From contig CAZILL010000002.1 in the NCBI GenBank assembly GCA_964540105.1, positions 682,001-746,000 of the forward strand: a stretch of DNA of 64,000 nt, in the 5' to 3' direction. Made by a program: the position numbers and the translations under genes. Under the pieces are notes generated by a model that saw only the letters and a list, made by a program, of their open reading frames with translations, ran no database searches and was not told the origin of the DNA. Each line of letters begins with the position of its first letter. The first letter of the stretch is position 1. This document shows, one piece after another, positions 27,064-36,174 of this stretch. The stretch is from DATKJY01 sp964540105. GTDB lineage: Bacteria > Zixibacteria > MSB-5A5 > GN15 > FEB-12.

Positions 27064-27091
27064 TCCTGTTTGTGTCTGGATAGTGCCAACG

Positions 27092-28789
27092 TCAGATTCC
27101 GCCGGCGAAGCGCAGTATCAGGTAGACAATGATGACCAGGGCGGCGCCGGCGACGGCAAAGGCCCAGGACGGGAGACGACGGCGAGGAACGATCTCGTCG
27201 GCTTGTGGCAGCGCGGCTCTCGATTCTTCATCCTGGCAGAGGCGGTTGAAGTTCTCCCAATCGATCAGAAGTTCCTCGCAACTGCTGTAGCGGAGCCCGA
27301 CGCGAACCGCGAGCAGTTTGCGGAGCATCGCCGTCACTGGCTCGGGCAGTCGGGTCCTAACGTCATTGAGCCGGAGAGTATCCGTCGCATCGTATTCCGG
27401 AGTTCTGCCTGTTATCAGTTGATGGACGATGACGCCGAGTGCGTATATGTCGGCGACCTTCGACGACTTCCGTTCGGGTGCGCTATACCAGTTCTTCTTA
27501 CCGGAGTTGTCATAGTGAACGGGCATGCCAAAATCGGTCAGTTTGATCTCTTCGTTGGCATCGAAGAGAATGTTCGACGGACGGAGATTGCCGTGCACGA
27601 TGTTGTTCTTGTGGGCAAAATCGAGTCCGGACGCAACGTCAGCCATAATCTCCATCGCCTGCCGCCATTCATAGCGGCGCGCCATACGATCAGCGAGCGA
27701 TCCACCCGGTGCGTAGGCCGAGATGACTACGGTTGACCGTGCATCCCCACCGGAACCATGAACAGCGATGATGTTCTTGTGCTTGAGCGACGAAAGGAGT
27801 TTCGCTTCTTTTCGTCCGATCTCCCCTTTGTTGTGTTTGCGCAGGATGTATAACTGCTTGTTGACCCTGTTTTCCACCAGGATCGTGGCTCCGAATCTCG
27901 TTTCCTTGATTGTATCCAGATATCGGCATCGCCCAATGAAGGACTCCGCGCCGGACAGCGACAAGTCATCGGCGGGCTTGGCGACTCGAATCGCGCTGGT
28001 GACATCGAGTAAGGCGTCTTTGAGTTCGACCGCCGTTTGATAGCGGTCCTTTGATTCCTGGGCGAGGCATTTGGACACAATGGTGTCAAAAGCCTGGGGC
28101 AACTCCGCGTTGAATTCGGTCGGGAGTTTGAAGCGCCCCAGCGGTTTCTTGCCGACGAGAGTTTCGTAGAGAATTACCCCGACCGCGTACAGATCGGTGG
28201 TTTGATCGACGTTTGTAGAACTGATCTTTTGCTCCGGTGACATATAGGAGAGCGTCCCGAGGACAACATCAGCAGACGTCATTTCGCATTCGGGGGTCCC
28301 TACGATCTGGGCAATTCCAAAATCCGCTACCCGGGCGTTTCCCTGTCGGTCGATCAAAATGTTGGCCGGCTTGATATCCCGATGTATGACACCGTTCTTG
28401 TGGGCGTAGTCGAGCGCCTTGCAGACCTGAACCAACATCTCCAGCTTGGCCGAGAGCGGAATCTTGACCGAGTCAATCACCTCGCGCAGCGATGTGCCAT
28501 CCACGAATTCCATGACAAAATAGCAACGCCCGCCCGCCTTCCCTTTGTCGATGACATGAACGATATTCGGATGGTTCAGCTTGGCGATCACCAGCGATTC
28601 TCGCTCGAAACGGCGGACGATATCGGGATCACTGGTGAGACTGATTGAGAGGATCTTGATGGCTACGTCACGGTTTAAGGACTCCTGACGCCCCTTGAAG
28701 ATCTCTGCGATCCCCCCCTGACCGATCTTACCGGTCAGGACATACTCCCCGAACTTGACCTGCTTTTCAGTTGTTGTAGTCTGAACCAT
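27092..28789 (-). CDS. Membrane-anchored kinase-pseudokinase protein
   Basis: 565 residues from the ATG at 28789. The longer frame to 28840 starts inside the upstream gene's terminator. Kinase domain 1 (about 14-262) is complete: GQGGIAEIF loop, Lys45 in VAIKIL, HRDIKPAN (136-143), DFG (156-158) and a SPE segment. Domain 2 (about 282-515) is kinase-like but has HGNLRP instead of HRD (399-401), keeps TDFG (418-421) and APER, and has no clear glycine loop, so it is a likely pseudokinase. One transmembrane helix (about 541-560) ends the chain with almost nothing beyond it. The pseudokinase may regulate domain 1 or scaffold partners. Confidence 0.88.
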   Translation of the reverse strand: MVQTTTTEKQVKFGEYVLTGKIGQGGIAEIFKGRQESLNRDVAIKILSISLTSDPDIVRRFERESLVIAKLNHPNIVHVIDKGKAGGRCYFVMEFVDGTSLREVIDSVKIPLSAKLEMLVQVCKALDYAHKNGVIHRDIKPANILIDRQGNARVADFGIAQIVGTPECEMTSADVVLGTLSYMSPEQKISSTNVDQTTDLYAVGVILYETLVGKKPLGRFKLPTEFNAELPQAFDTIVSKCLAQESKDRYQTAVELKDALLDVTSAIRVAKPADDLSLSGAESFIGRCRYLDTIKETRFGATILVENRVNKQLYILRKHNKGEIGRKEAKLLSSLKHKNIIAVHGSGGDARSTVVISAYAPGGSLADRMARRYEWRQAMEIMADVASGLDFAHKNNIVHGNLRPSNILFDANEEIKLTDFGMPVHYDNSGKKNWYSAPERKSSKVADIYALGVIVHQLITGRTPEYDATDTLRLNDVRTRLPEPVTAMLRKLLAVRVGLRYSSCEELLIDWENFNRLCQDEESRAALPQADEIVPRRRLPSWAFAVAGAALVIIVYLILRFAGGI

Positions 28790-28804
28790 TGCGCCCACTT
28801 CGCT

Positions 28805-28844
28805 GCAAAAAGAAAGAAGGGATGACCGTATATCGGTCATCCCT
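28805..28844 (-). terminator. Intrinsic terminator of the sorted secreted protein gene
   Basis: A perfect 11-bp stem (28818-28828 with 28834-28844, loop of 5 nt) is followed on the minus strand by a T-rich run (TTCTTTCTTTTT). It lies 30 nt after the stop at 28874. Confidence 0.8.
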
Positions 28845-28873
28845 CATTAAATCGGCAGAATCAGCCCAATGGT

Positions 28874-29713
28874 TTATTTGAGCAGGATCATTTTTTTCGT
28901 CTCGGAGCCGCCATTATGGCTCAATCGGTAGAAATAAACACCGCTCGGATAGTCGCTGGCGTTGAAAATTACCTGATGCACACCCGCGTCCTTGTGGCGG
29001 TTTTCCAGTTCCACGACCTTCTGACCAAGCACGTTGAACACTTCGAGATTCACGAAACTTGCCTTCGGGAGAGAGTATTCGATCATCGTCGACGGATTGA
29101 ATGGGTTCGGATAGTTCTGGCTGAGGCTGAAGCTCGCGGGCAGATTGTCGGTGTTATCGTCGACGTCCATGGGTACGAGCGATCGTATCTCACCTCTGCG
29201 GAAGATCGGCAGGTACGACGTCATGCCGCTGCTATCGGCGAGTTCAATCCTTGTCCAGACCGTCGTAGTGGCACTGGCTTTGTAGGACGAATTTATCGAA
29301 TCCACAGCTGTCGCCTGTGTGCTGGTCATGGTAAAGCGCAATTCGCAGATGACGCCATTGGTGACTTTGAGGGTCGGCAAGGGGCTGACATAGTTGGTGA
29401 GGATATACGAAACTCGAACTGTCTTGGCGCCGTTGTCTATGACTGAGTAAGCCGAATAGTTGTGGTCTATGAAGGCACTGTCGAGAACGACAGAATCCAG
29501 GGTGAGATTCGGGCCGTATCTCAACGGGACAGTCAGACCCGCGATGTTGATGTTGTTGTTGAGAAGGCGAACCTTCACGAAGAAGTGGTCGCCAGCCTTC
29601 GCGCGTGCAGAGTCAATCGAGACGATACCATTATAGGCCATCGGTGTCGCCGATACGGACAGCGCTACGACCGTCACCAGTAGGACGATGAGAACGTTAG
29701 CTTTCATGTTCAT
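28874..29713 (-). CDS. Secreted cohesin-like protein with type-IX-like sorting tail
   Basis: 279 residues from the ATG at 29713 (AGGAAGG upstream; ATG 29707 also possible). The signal peptide ends VSA. Residues ~25-165 look like a cohesin/carbohydrate-binding beta-sandwich: GIVSIDSARAKAGDHFFVKV, then LRYGPNLTLDSV and VICELRFTM. The tail has NYPNPFNPSTMIEYSLP, VLGQKVVELEN, GVYFYRLSH and the terminal KKMILLK, closely parallel to the tail of the giant protein at 8914-14802. That points to one shared export and anchoring route. A dockerin-like protein at 564-1160 could be a partner, but this is speculative. Confidence 0.8.
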   Translation of the reverse strand: MNMKANVLIVLLVTVVALSVSATPMAYNGIVSIDSARAKAGDHFFVKVRLLNNNINIAGLTVPLRYGPNLTLDSVVLDSAFIDHNYSAYSVIDNGAKTVRVSYILTNYVSPLPTLKVTNGVICELRFTMTSTQATAVDSINSSYKASATTTVWTRIELADSSGMTSYLPIFRRGEIRSLVPMDVDDNTDNLPASFSLSQNYPNPFNPSTMIEYSLPKASFVNLEVFNVLGQKVVELENRHKDAGVHQVIFNASDYPSGVYFYRLSHNGGSETKKMILLK

Positions 29714-29729
29714 CAAGCCTTCCTTTCGA

Positions 29730-29757
29730 AATATACTCTTTCCATCATTTCATGCAA
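29730..29757 (-). promoter_or_regulatory. Probable promoter of the cohesin-like gene
   Basis: Minus strand: TTGCAT (29757-29752), a 16-nt spacer, TATATT (29735-29730), ending 17 nt before the ATG at 29713. Confidence 0.45.
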
Positions 29758-30087
29758 CATTTCCGAAGTCTTTTTGACTTCCTATACCCCTTTGCGCAAA
29801 CCCTATGCCGTTTCGAGATAAGAAACCGAATCCCCCTTCAAACACGAACACGTGGGCTGTCACCGGCTATAATCCTATGATCATAGGGCAGTTAGTCCGA
29901 AACTAAGCAAGTTGAGAGCGTGAACGCGGTTGCACATTGTTCTGGGTCTTGTACAAGTATGTAGGCACAAAGGAACCTACCAAGGAAACAGATTGCAGAG
30001 TGAGCCTGAGAGGCCCACTATAATGAAGCGCGCAGAGGGGTGACTACTGCCCGGTTGACGTCCGCAAGCCTCATGGCAACTGGTACG
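29758..30087. other. Intergenic region with a 14-bp palindrome
   Basis: No gene. A perfect palindrome CCTATGATCATAGG (29874-29887) directly follows a TATAAT (29868-29873), so it could be an operator. No matching -35 box was found. Confidence 0.35.
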
Positions 30088-31545
30088 CTATGGTTGCTTC
30101 CAGTCGGTCTTTACGTTGACGAACATGGTCTTATTGTCTCGCCAAACGAAGAAGATAATCTCGCGGGGCTTTTCCTTTTCGACCTTCTCCAGCGCCAGCT
30201 TTGAATCATCGACCGAAGCAATGGCTGTTTCGTTAATCCTCTGAACTACATCTCCCATCTCAAGACCACCGACCGAGGCGAGTCCGCCCGACTTCAACTC
30301 GGAAACCATGACCCCGGTGAGGCTGCCGACGTCGACATTGAGCGCCATGTAATCACCAAAGACAAGGTTACGAACCTTGAGCTCGAGCGTCTTATTCTCG
30401 TACACGGGGGCGTCCGTGGCTGCCAAAGGAGCCGCTTCAAGGGTAGTCGCGATTTTGATGGTATCGATAGCGTGATCATGAAAACGTAACACCAGGAACT
30501 CCACTGTGCTGCCGGGGCTCATCTCCGCGATCCTGCGCTGAAAGAAGGGGACCTTCTCCTCCGCGTCGATATCGATCGGCTGACCATTCACCTGTACGAT
30601 AACATCGGACACGGCCAGACCCCCTTTCTTGGCGGGTGAGTTCTTCATCACGTCATTGACAATGATGCCGCCCGGGGAGGTGATGCCCAGAAACTCGGCG
30701 ATGTCCTTCGTCAGGGCCTGAAGCGATATCCCGAGCCACGCCCGATCCATTTCCCCCTTTTTCGGGGGAACGCTGATCATCTTTGCGACGCGCTCTCCGG
30801 TGATGACTCCCATGAGCGGGATTTCGTACTGGCTGAAGGACTCGATCATGCCTCCGGCGTCAGTATTGACGGAGGTCGGATCCATGAGCATTCCGAGCAG
30901 ACCGACCGGTGACGACTTCTCATCGAACAGAACGCAGGACATCTGCGTCGGATTGAAGCCAACTGTAAGGGGAAACTTCTCAGGGGATTCGACAAGGCTG
31001 GAGACCATGCCAATATCGGCCGTAATGGGCGGAGTAACAAACTCCGGTAAGAGGGAGTAGAGCGCCAGCCAGCTTCCAACCTTAAACTGCTGATCGGGGG
31101 GGAATCGAACCGGTTTGAATTTCGGTTTCTTGTCCATTGAAATGCGCGCAAAAGCCAGCTTTGTAAATCGATCCAGGCCGACATACTCGGCCTGATATTT
31201 TTCATTGTCGAGTGTCGTTACTTCGATCTTGGTCGGGGTAGTCTTCATGGTCAGCCCGGCCATCGAGGAGAACGAGTGTTGAGTGGCCAGCGAGGATCCG
31301 TTGAAAACAAACAGCCCGTCCTCAGTGACGATCGTGCCCAGCGAGCGTTCCTCCTGCTCATTGGTCTGCATGCCGAACGAAATCTCGATCTTCATTTTGA
31401 CGATGACTGTGAATTCGCGAGCCTCTTGTTCGAGTCGAGCGAAATCAAAGGTCTGGGCACGCGCGCCTGATCCCACCGCCGTCAGACTGACAAGAACGCC
31501 CACTATGAAAAAGAGGGGATTGCGAAGAGAAAGAGGACTATTCAT
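30088..31545 (-). CDS. Degenerate HtrA-like protein with two PDZ domains
   Basis: 485 residues from the ATG at 31545, overlapping the stop of the HtrA gene upstream (ATGAATAG), with GGAG about 10 nt before. The signal peptide ends GSGARAQ. The protease-like part keeps the HtrA outline (LGTIVTEDGLFVFNG, GLDRFTKLAFARI, KVGSWLALYS), but the triad is lost: no His after the first strand, Lys in place of Asp in the TDLA motif, and no GNSGGP. Two PDZ domains follow (AWLGISLQALTKDIAEFLG; LTGVMVSELKSGGLASVGG). It probably acts as a non-catalytic partner or adaptor of the co-transcribed HtrA. Confidence 0.8.
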   Translation of the reverse strand: MNSPLSLRNPLFFIVGVLVSLTAVGSGARAQTFDFARLEQEAREFTVIVKMKIEISFGMQTNEQEERSLGTIVTEDGLFVFNGSSLATQHSFSSMAGLTMKTTPTKIEVTTLDNEKYQAEYVGLDRFTKLAFARISMDKKPKFKPVRFPPDQQFKVGSWLALYSLLPEFVTPPITADIGMVSSLVESPEKFPLTVGFNPTQMSCVLFDEKSSPVGLLGMLMDPTSVNTDAGGMIESFSQYEIPLMGVITGERVAKMISVPPKKGEMDRAWLGISLQALTKDIAEFLGITSPGGIIVNDVMKNSPAKKGGLAVSDVIVQVNGQPIDIDAEEKVPFFQRRIAEMSPGSTVEFLVLRFHDHAIDTIKIATTLEAAPLAATDAPVYENKTLELKVRNLVFGDYMALNVDVGSLTGVMVSELKSGGLASVGGLEMGDVVQRINETAIASVDDSKLALEKVEKEKPREIIFFVWRDNKTMFVNVKTDWKQP

Positions 31546-32914
31546 GGGCTTCAGCTCCTCGTTTGGAATCCGCCTTGATAACGACCAGTCGGCTGGCCCC
31601 TCCCCGTTTGATCGTGAGTAGGATCTTCTCGGTCTTGGACTGTGACAATTCTCCGTAGAGGCGAACAAAACCAGACAACTCAGACACTCCATTCTTGTTG
31701 ACGCTGATGATCACGTCGCCCGAGCGGAGACCCCCGGCATCACCTACGCCGATTCGTTTAACGCCCACGACGTACGCCCCAATGCTATCCTTTAGTTGGT
31801 TTTCAATCTGCATCTGACGTGTAATCCCTTTGACGGTGAACCCCCAATCGGGACACTCGAAGTCTTCCCCCTGCAAATCCCCGAGCTGCTTGGTCGTGAC
31901 CGCCACCATGTACTCCTGATCCCCACGCCGAACTTTGAAATTGATCACCGTGCCTGCGGGACGACTGGCAATCTTCTTATAGAAGGCAGGGAGTTCCTCC
32001 ACAAAGCGGGCCGAGACCGGTTCGCCATCAAACTCAAGGATCAAGTCTCCAGCTCGCAGGAAGCTCGTTTCGGAGGGTGAACCGGCATCGATTGAGGCGA
32101 CGAGCACGCCTGAAGATCCGTTGGTTCCAAAGTAGCTTTCCAATTCCTGCAGCGCCTGGCAATGAACGCCGATCCAGCTGCGGGTCACTTTCCCGTCTGA
32201 GAGGATCGCCCGCGTCGCTTCCTTAACAATATTGATCGGGATAGCAAAGCCGATACTATTGGCGAACAACGTCGCTCGGGAGTTGATACCGATCACCCGC
32301 CCATGCATGTCGACCAGCGGTCCACCGGAATTCCCGGGATTGATGGCCGCGTCGGTCTGAATCCAGAGGTTATAGCTTCCGGTCTGTTCTCCGGACGGGA
32401 GGCGAACATCGGTCGTGAAATATCGATCCTTAGTCGAGATCACGCCGGCGGAAACGGTGCGTGAAAGTGAGAGCGGGGACCCCATCGCGAGCACCCATTG
32501 ACCTACTTGAACAGAATCAGAGTCCCCAAAATCGGCGATGTGAATGGTCCCTTTGTATCCTTCGAGGTCGAGCTTGATCACCGCTACATCGGTTGGTGGG
32601 TCGCCGCCAATGAATTTGGCGCTCACCTGCTCCTTATCACTCAGGGTACAGATGATGCGCTCAGCCTTTCCCGCGACATGATAGTTCGTAACCACGTATC
32701 CGTCGGCATGGAAAATGACCCCGGACCCGATTACTTCCTGCTTTTTCAGTTCGCCGGTATTGTAGTCTTTGACGACTGGCTGAATATGCACAAGCGCTGG
32801 CAGAACTTTGTCGCGGGCCTGGAAAATCGATTCCTGCATCGGTTCAGAACCTGCCAGCAGACCCGGTGCTGTCCAGGATAGTGATAGGAAGACCAATAGC
32901 ACTCTCAATCTCAT
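31538..32914 (-). CDS. HtrA-type periplasmic serine protease
   Basis: 458 residues. A signal peptide ends LLAGS. The triad is intact: His79 in VVTNYHVAG, Asp109 in PPTDVAVIKL and Ser196 in INPGNSGGPL. Two PDZ domains follow (SWIGVHCQALQELE; WGFTVKGITRQMQIENQL). GAGGA lies just before the ATG. It is the first gene of a two-gene unit whose second gene is a degenerate HtrA. It differs from the protease at 21037 in lacking a membrane anchor. Its role is expected in envelope protein quality control. Confidence 0.88.
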   Translation of the reverse strand: MRLRVLLVFLSLSWTAPGLLAGSEPMQESIFQARDKVLPALVHIQPVVKDYNTGELKKQEVIGSGVIFHADGYVVTNYHVAGKAERIICTLSDKEQVSAKFIGGDPPTDVAVIKLDLEGYKGTIHIADFGDSDSVQVGQWVLAMGSPLSLSRTVSAGVISTKDRYFTTDVRLPSGEQTGSYNLWIQTDAAINPGNSGGPLVDMHGRVIGINSRATLFANSIGFAIPINIVKEATRAILSDGKVTRSWIGVHCQALQELESYFGTNGSSGVLVASIDAGSPSETSFLRAGDLILEFDGEPVSARFVEELPAFYKKIASRPAGTVINFKVRRGDQEYMVAVTTKQLGDLQGEDFECPDWGFTVKGITRQMQIENQLKDSIGAYVVGVKRIGVGDAGGLRSGDVIISVNKNGVSELSGFVRLYGELSQSKTEKILLTIKRGGASRLVVIKADSKRGAEAHE

Positions 32915-33229
32915 GAAATCCTCTTTGTTACTCCTGTTCGCCGCTCATAACGCAGCCAAGACACCATAGTTCATAGTTTGGCCTCCGCGCAGGCCGGCAA
33001 GGCCGGAGTATATGCCCCGCGCGTTGTGGCAGCAACAAGTTTATTGTGAGGAAGATACCAAACGGTCAGGCATCCCTGTGTGACCGGCAGAGCCCCGACC
33101 GGATGAGGCGAAATTCAACTCAAGCGTAGGACCCGGTCACCCGGGACGCCGTGGTTCGAGATGAAGTCGTTGTTTATCTCACCGATATTCATTATCCATG
33201 TGGAAACTAACCTCTGGAGAGTTTGCTTT
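32915..33229. other. Divergent intergenic region, nothing recognised
   Basis: Between the HtrA pair and the DUF5674-like pair. A short GGCCGGCAAGGCCGG repeat is seen near 32989. No gene is supported. Confidence 0.3.
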
Positions 33230-33571
33230 GTGAGAATTGTCACGGATTCGATCACACGTGAGGAACTGCGGCGGTTGGCAGGTGGTCTGTTCGGTACCAT
33301 GATCAAAGCTGTTGTTGATATAGGCCTGGAGATCGTGGCCCTCGATGCTGAGCTGCACGCCGATCTGGAGGCGCTGCTCATTGAGCGCGGATCGGGGCAG
33401 GAGGATCTGTGGGGGATCAACTTGTATCCAGGCGAGCCTGACGAGAATTTCATAGAGTTCGATTCGATGATCAACGTACGCCCTTATCAGAATAATCGAA
33501 CACGCGGAGTGGAGAAGGAAGAGATACGCAAGAGGATCGTGGATGTCATCGGCATGAGGATTCAGTCGTGA
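33230..33571 (+). CDS. DUF5674-like protein
   Basis: 113 residues from the GTG at 33230, with GGAGAG about 9 nt upstream; the open frame to 33161 adds a non-conserved hydrophobic stretch. VRIVTDSITREELRRLAGG, IVALDAELHADLEALL, QEDLWGINLYPGE and IEFDSMINVRPYQNNRTRGV match my memory of DUF5674, a small cytoplasmic family of unknown function. Its stop overlaps the GTG of the next gene (GTGA), so the two are translationally coupled and probably act together. Confidence 0.7.
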   Translation: MRIVTDSITREELRRLAGGLFGTMIKAVVDIGLEIVALDAELHADLEALLIERGSGQEDLWGINLYPGEPDENFIEFDSMINVRPYQNNRTRGVEKEEIRKRIVDVIGMRIQS

Positions 33572-33900
33572 GTTTTCGGCACACGGAACTTGCAGGCGGC
33601 CGTTGGCGTACTCTGTCCTTTCTGGAGCAGATGGCGAACGTCGGCAGTGAGGTGTCGCGGGCATTGAATTGGCAGGAAAAGGGGAATCCGAGTCACAGTA
33701 TACTGGCCTACGAGCGAGCGCTGGAACTGCTTGCTCTGACCGTCAAAGATCCTCGGAATCTGGCTCGCGTGCGGGAATTGACCCGCCTCCACGAGGCACT
33801 CGTGGACTTTTTTCAGGGGTCAAACGAGTTCGCCTCCTCGGAGGCTATCCTGCGTCGGTACTTTGATGCCTTCGCATATGCAGCGCGGAAGGATCGTTGA
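33568..33900 (+). CDS. Small helical protein coupled to the DUF5674-like gene
   Basis: 110 residues from a GTG at 33568 that overlaps the preceding stop. The sequence is almost entirely helical, with conserved-looking pieces: LSFLEQMANVGSEVSRALNW, AYERALELLALTVKDPRN, RELTRLHEALVDFFQGSNE and a terminal YFDAFAYAARK. I recall similar uncharacterised proteins in metagenomic genomes but cannot name a family. The tight overlap suggests a two-protein unit; a toxin-antitoxin or nucleotidyltransferase-type pair are only possibilities. Confidence 0.6.
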   Translation: MSFRHTELAGGRWRTLSFLEQMANVGSEVSRALNWQEKGNPSHSILAYERALELLALTVKDPRNLARVRELTRLHEALVDFFQGSNEFASSEAILRRYFDAFAYAARKDR

Positions 33901-33959
33901 AGGCGGCGACAGCGAGCTCATTGGGCGGAAACAGATTCCGATCCATGCGGACGCAGCGA

Positions 33960-34808
33960 TCACTTCCTCCACCGGAGGTCGATCGAGCCCATGCCGACCG
34001 AGAGATCGAGAATCAGCCGATCCTCGGCTGATTCGAAATCAGGTGATTCGTATATACCATCTTCAACTTCGTCGAGGTTGCCTCCATGCAGGTCCACTGA
34101 AGAAAACCAGTGGCCGCCGTCGGTCTCGATGCGCACCGGCAATCCCTTGGGAAGAATAATGTCTGCCGAGCCCATACCGATCTCCAGATTGGCCTTTGAC
34201 TCCCCGTGGTATACGCCGCGAAAATCCATATCGAAGCTCCCGGCTCCGCCTGAGAACTCGAAGCGGTCGAAGTTGGCGTTTCCCAGATTGAGCAGATCAA
34301 GGCTCGATGCGCCCGCCTGAATGCGCAGGTTCATGAGTCGTTCAGGGTTCTCGTCGGAGAAGTTGATCTTTCCTGAGGCGGCGCCGACCTCAACACGAAG
34401 ATTCGTGAGCGGAACTCCGCCAAGATCAATGTTACCGTCGCACGCACCAAGCTTGAGCGTGGCCCTCATCGGATAGTGACGGGACAACTGCAGGTTCCAA
34501 CGATTGCGGAAGTTGTCGAGGTGGAGGTGCCGGCGCATTTCGCTCTGGAGGTCAATGCTCTGAACGCCTCCTTCAGTCGCGTACTCGATGGTCTCTTTGA
34601 CTTCGGATGGATCGCGGTCGATGTCGAGTCTGGCGCTTTCCTCGAAATCAGCGGGTGTAATGTTGAATGTGCCTGCGCTGAATTCGCATGACAGATCAAC
34701 GCGCGTTACCCCCTGCGCTGAAATGACTTCCGATCTCTTCTCAGCCGTCCCGGCGAAGCTCGCTGAGGTTAACAGGAGCAGATAAGCCGCTGTTCGCTTG
34801 ATGCTCAT
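33960..34808 (-). CDS. Secreted toast-rack/LiaF-like beta-helical protein
   Basis: 282 residues with GGAGGAA before the ATG. A signal peptide ends ASFAGT. The remainder is a repetitive beta-solenoid of the kind called toast-rack/DUF2154 or DUF4097: ATLKLGACDGNIDLGGV, LRVEVGAASGKINFSDEN, LRIQAGASSLDLLNLG, ANLEIGMGSADIILPKG, LDLSVGMGSIDLRW. Such domains are found in proteins controlling cell-envelope stress responses (LiaF) and in putative adhesins. It is the last of four leftward genes headed by an ECF sigma factor. Confidence 0.7.
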   Translation of the reverse strand: MSIKRTAAYLLLLTSASFAGTAEKRSEVISAQGVTRVDLSCEFSAGTFNITPADFEESARLDIDRDPSEVKETIEYATEGGVQSIDLQSEMRRHLHLDNFRNRWNLQLSRHYPMRATLKLGACDGNIDLGGVPLTNLRVEVGAASGKINFSDENPERLMNLRIQAGASSLDLLNLGNANFDRFEFSGGAGSFDMDFRGVYHGESKANLEIGMGSADIILPKGLPVRIETDGGHWFSSVDLHGGNLDEVEDGIYESPDFESAEDRLILDLSVGMGSIDLRWRK

Positions 34809-34884
34809 AGTGATTCCTCCGTACTTTCTCGTGTGCGTTCCTGAATCAGGTACGATGACGGGTGAATCTTTGTTTCGGGAATGC

Positions 34885-36150
34885 TCAGCGACCGCCGTGG
34901 GGCAAAGGGGGTTCTTGATCTCCAGGTGATGGTCGGGGTGAGGCTGACAAGGGTGCGTTAACCGAGGGGGGCTGGGGAGTACGTGGGGGGGGCGGCGTCG
35001 GAACCTCGGGCCGCCGGAATGATCGTTGGAAACGCGAGCTTACATATTCACGAAAGCCGAACCGAGTCAGGGCAGCCGCGCCGATGCCGGCGCAAACTGG
35101 CGCCGTTGACGCGAGAATCGCGACGACGAGGAAGAACGTACCGAACCCTCTGGAGACAGAGTCTCCCGCTCCTAGCAGGATTGCGACGACAAACCAGATG
35201 ATCATGAACGCCAGGGTCCCGGCCAGCGAATTGGCCATCGGTCCCAACGCCGGATAGCCCAATCGTCTACCAATGCGCTCAGCTATCCCGGTCGCCTGCG
35301 CGACCACGCCGAGGAAGGCGGCAAGAACATAGAACATCGGGATAAACGGAACGGCGACCAGGCCAACAATCGTTATGGCGACAACGCCAATGATAAACGG
35401 AAGCAAGAAGAAGAGCCCGAGCCCGAGGAAAAAAGTCCTGATCTTATATTGAGTCATACAGCACCGGAAGGTGTCAAATTGTTTCCGGGCCAGCGAGACC
35501 GCCAGAAAGCCAAGCAGCAGCAGGCCAGCGGTGAAACTCAGAACGATGATCAATCCGTCAATTGAATATGATTTGGCAAAGGCGTCGGTCGGGAAATCGA
35601 TAAGGGGGTCGGTAATGATCTTGTCCCCTTGAACGACACCGCCCGGTTTAACTTCGATTTCCGGCGATTTGATTGTTCCATCCACCTGGCCTGCCCCCGT
35701 GACCAGAACGCGCCCAGTGATCGACTGAACATCTCCCTTCACCCAGCCATTTACAGTCACTTTGCCATAGGCAATGATATTACCGGTGACATACTGTCCG
35801 TAGCCGACATCAACTCGGGTTTGAAACCTTTTGACGGTAAGTTCTTCTGTACAGCGTTGATGTACTGGCAGGGCTTTTACTTCTGATGCACTTCTGGTGG
35901 ACCCTCTGCGCTTTGCGTGGGGAGACCCGATTTCGGGCACGAACAGATCCCGCTCGAAGTTGTATGTCCAGCGCCCACCCAGAGTATCGGTAGCTGTGAT
36001 CCCCTCAGGAGTTAATTCGATTTCATTGAATAACGTGTCGGAAGTAGGGTTGGAGCTTGCCCCTGCTCGACTGGCGTCGATGTCAGTCCCCGCCTGACAC
36101 GCGGCGACCATCGACATCCATAGTGCCGCTATGAGAATACAAAGCTTCAT
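34885..36150 (-). CDS. Bactofilin-like domain membrane protein, putative lipoprotein
   Basis: 421 residues from the ATG at 36150; an in-frame ATG at 36162 is equally open. The N-terminus MKLCILIAALWMSMVAACQA has a lipobox-like VAAC. Residues ~115-185 form a bactofilin-like beta-helix (VTGNIIAYGKVTVNGWVKGD, GRVLVTGAGQVDGTIKSPEI). A linker leads to about six membrane helices from residue ~200 to ~365, and a proline-rich cytoplasmic-type tail (PTPPPPRTPQPP) ends the protein. Polymer-forming extracytoplasmic domain plus multi-helix membrane part suggests a role in envelope stress or shape. Second of three proteins downstream of the ECF sigma factor. Confidence 0.65.
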   Translation of the reverse strand: MKLCILIAALWMSMVAACQAGTDIDASRAGASSNPTSDTLFNEIELTPEGITATDTLGGRWTYNFERDLFVPEIGSPHAKRRGSTRSASEVKALPVHQRCTEELTVKRFQTRVDVGYGQYVTGNIIAYGKVTVNGWVKGDVQSITGRVLVTGAGQVDGTIKSPEIEVKPGGVVQGDKIITDPLIDFPTDAFAKSYSIDGLIIVLSFTAGLLLLGFLAVSLARKQFDTFRCCMTQYKIRTFFLGLGLFFLLPFIIGVVAITIVGLVAVPFIPMFYVLAAFLGVVAQATGIAERIGRRLGYPALGPMANSLAGTLAFMIIWFVVAILLGAGDSVSRGFGTFFLVVAILASTAPVCAGIGAAALTRFGFREYVSSRFQRSFRRPEVPTPPPPRTPQPPSVNAPLSASPRPSPGDQEPPLPHGGR

Positions 36151-36174
36151 CTTACATCCCATGTAAGAAACGGT

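Noticed and set aside
26996..27736. 246-aa open frame on the + strand
   Set aside because: Antisense to the kinase C-terminal half; composition typical of a shadow frame.
28790..28840. Longer start of the tandem kinase at 28840
   Set aside because: It begins inside the perfect terminator hairpin of the preceding gene; the start at 28789 is preferred.
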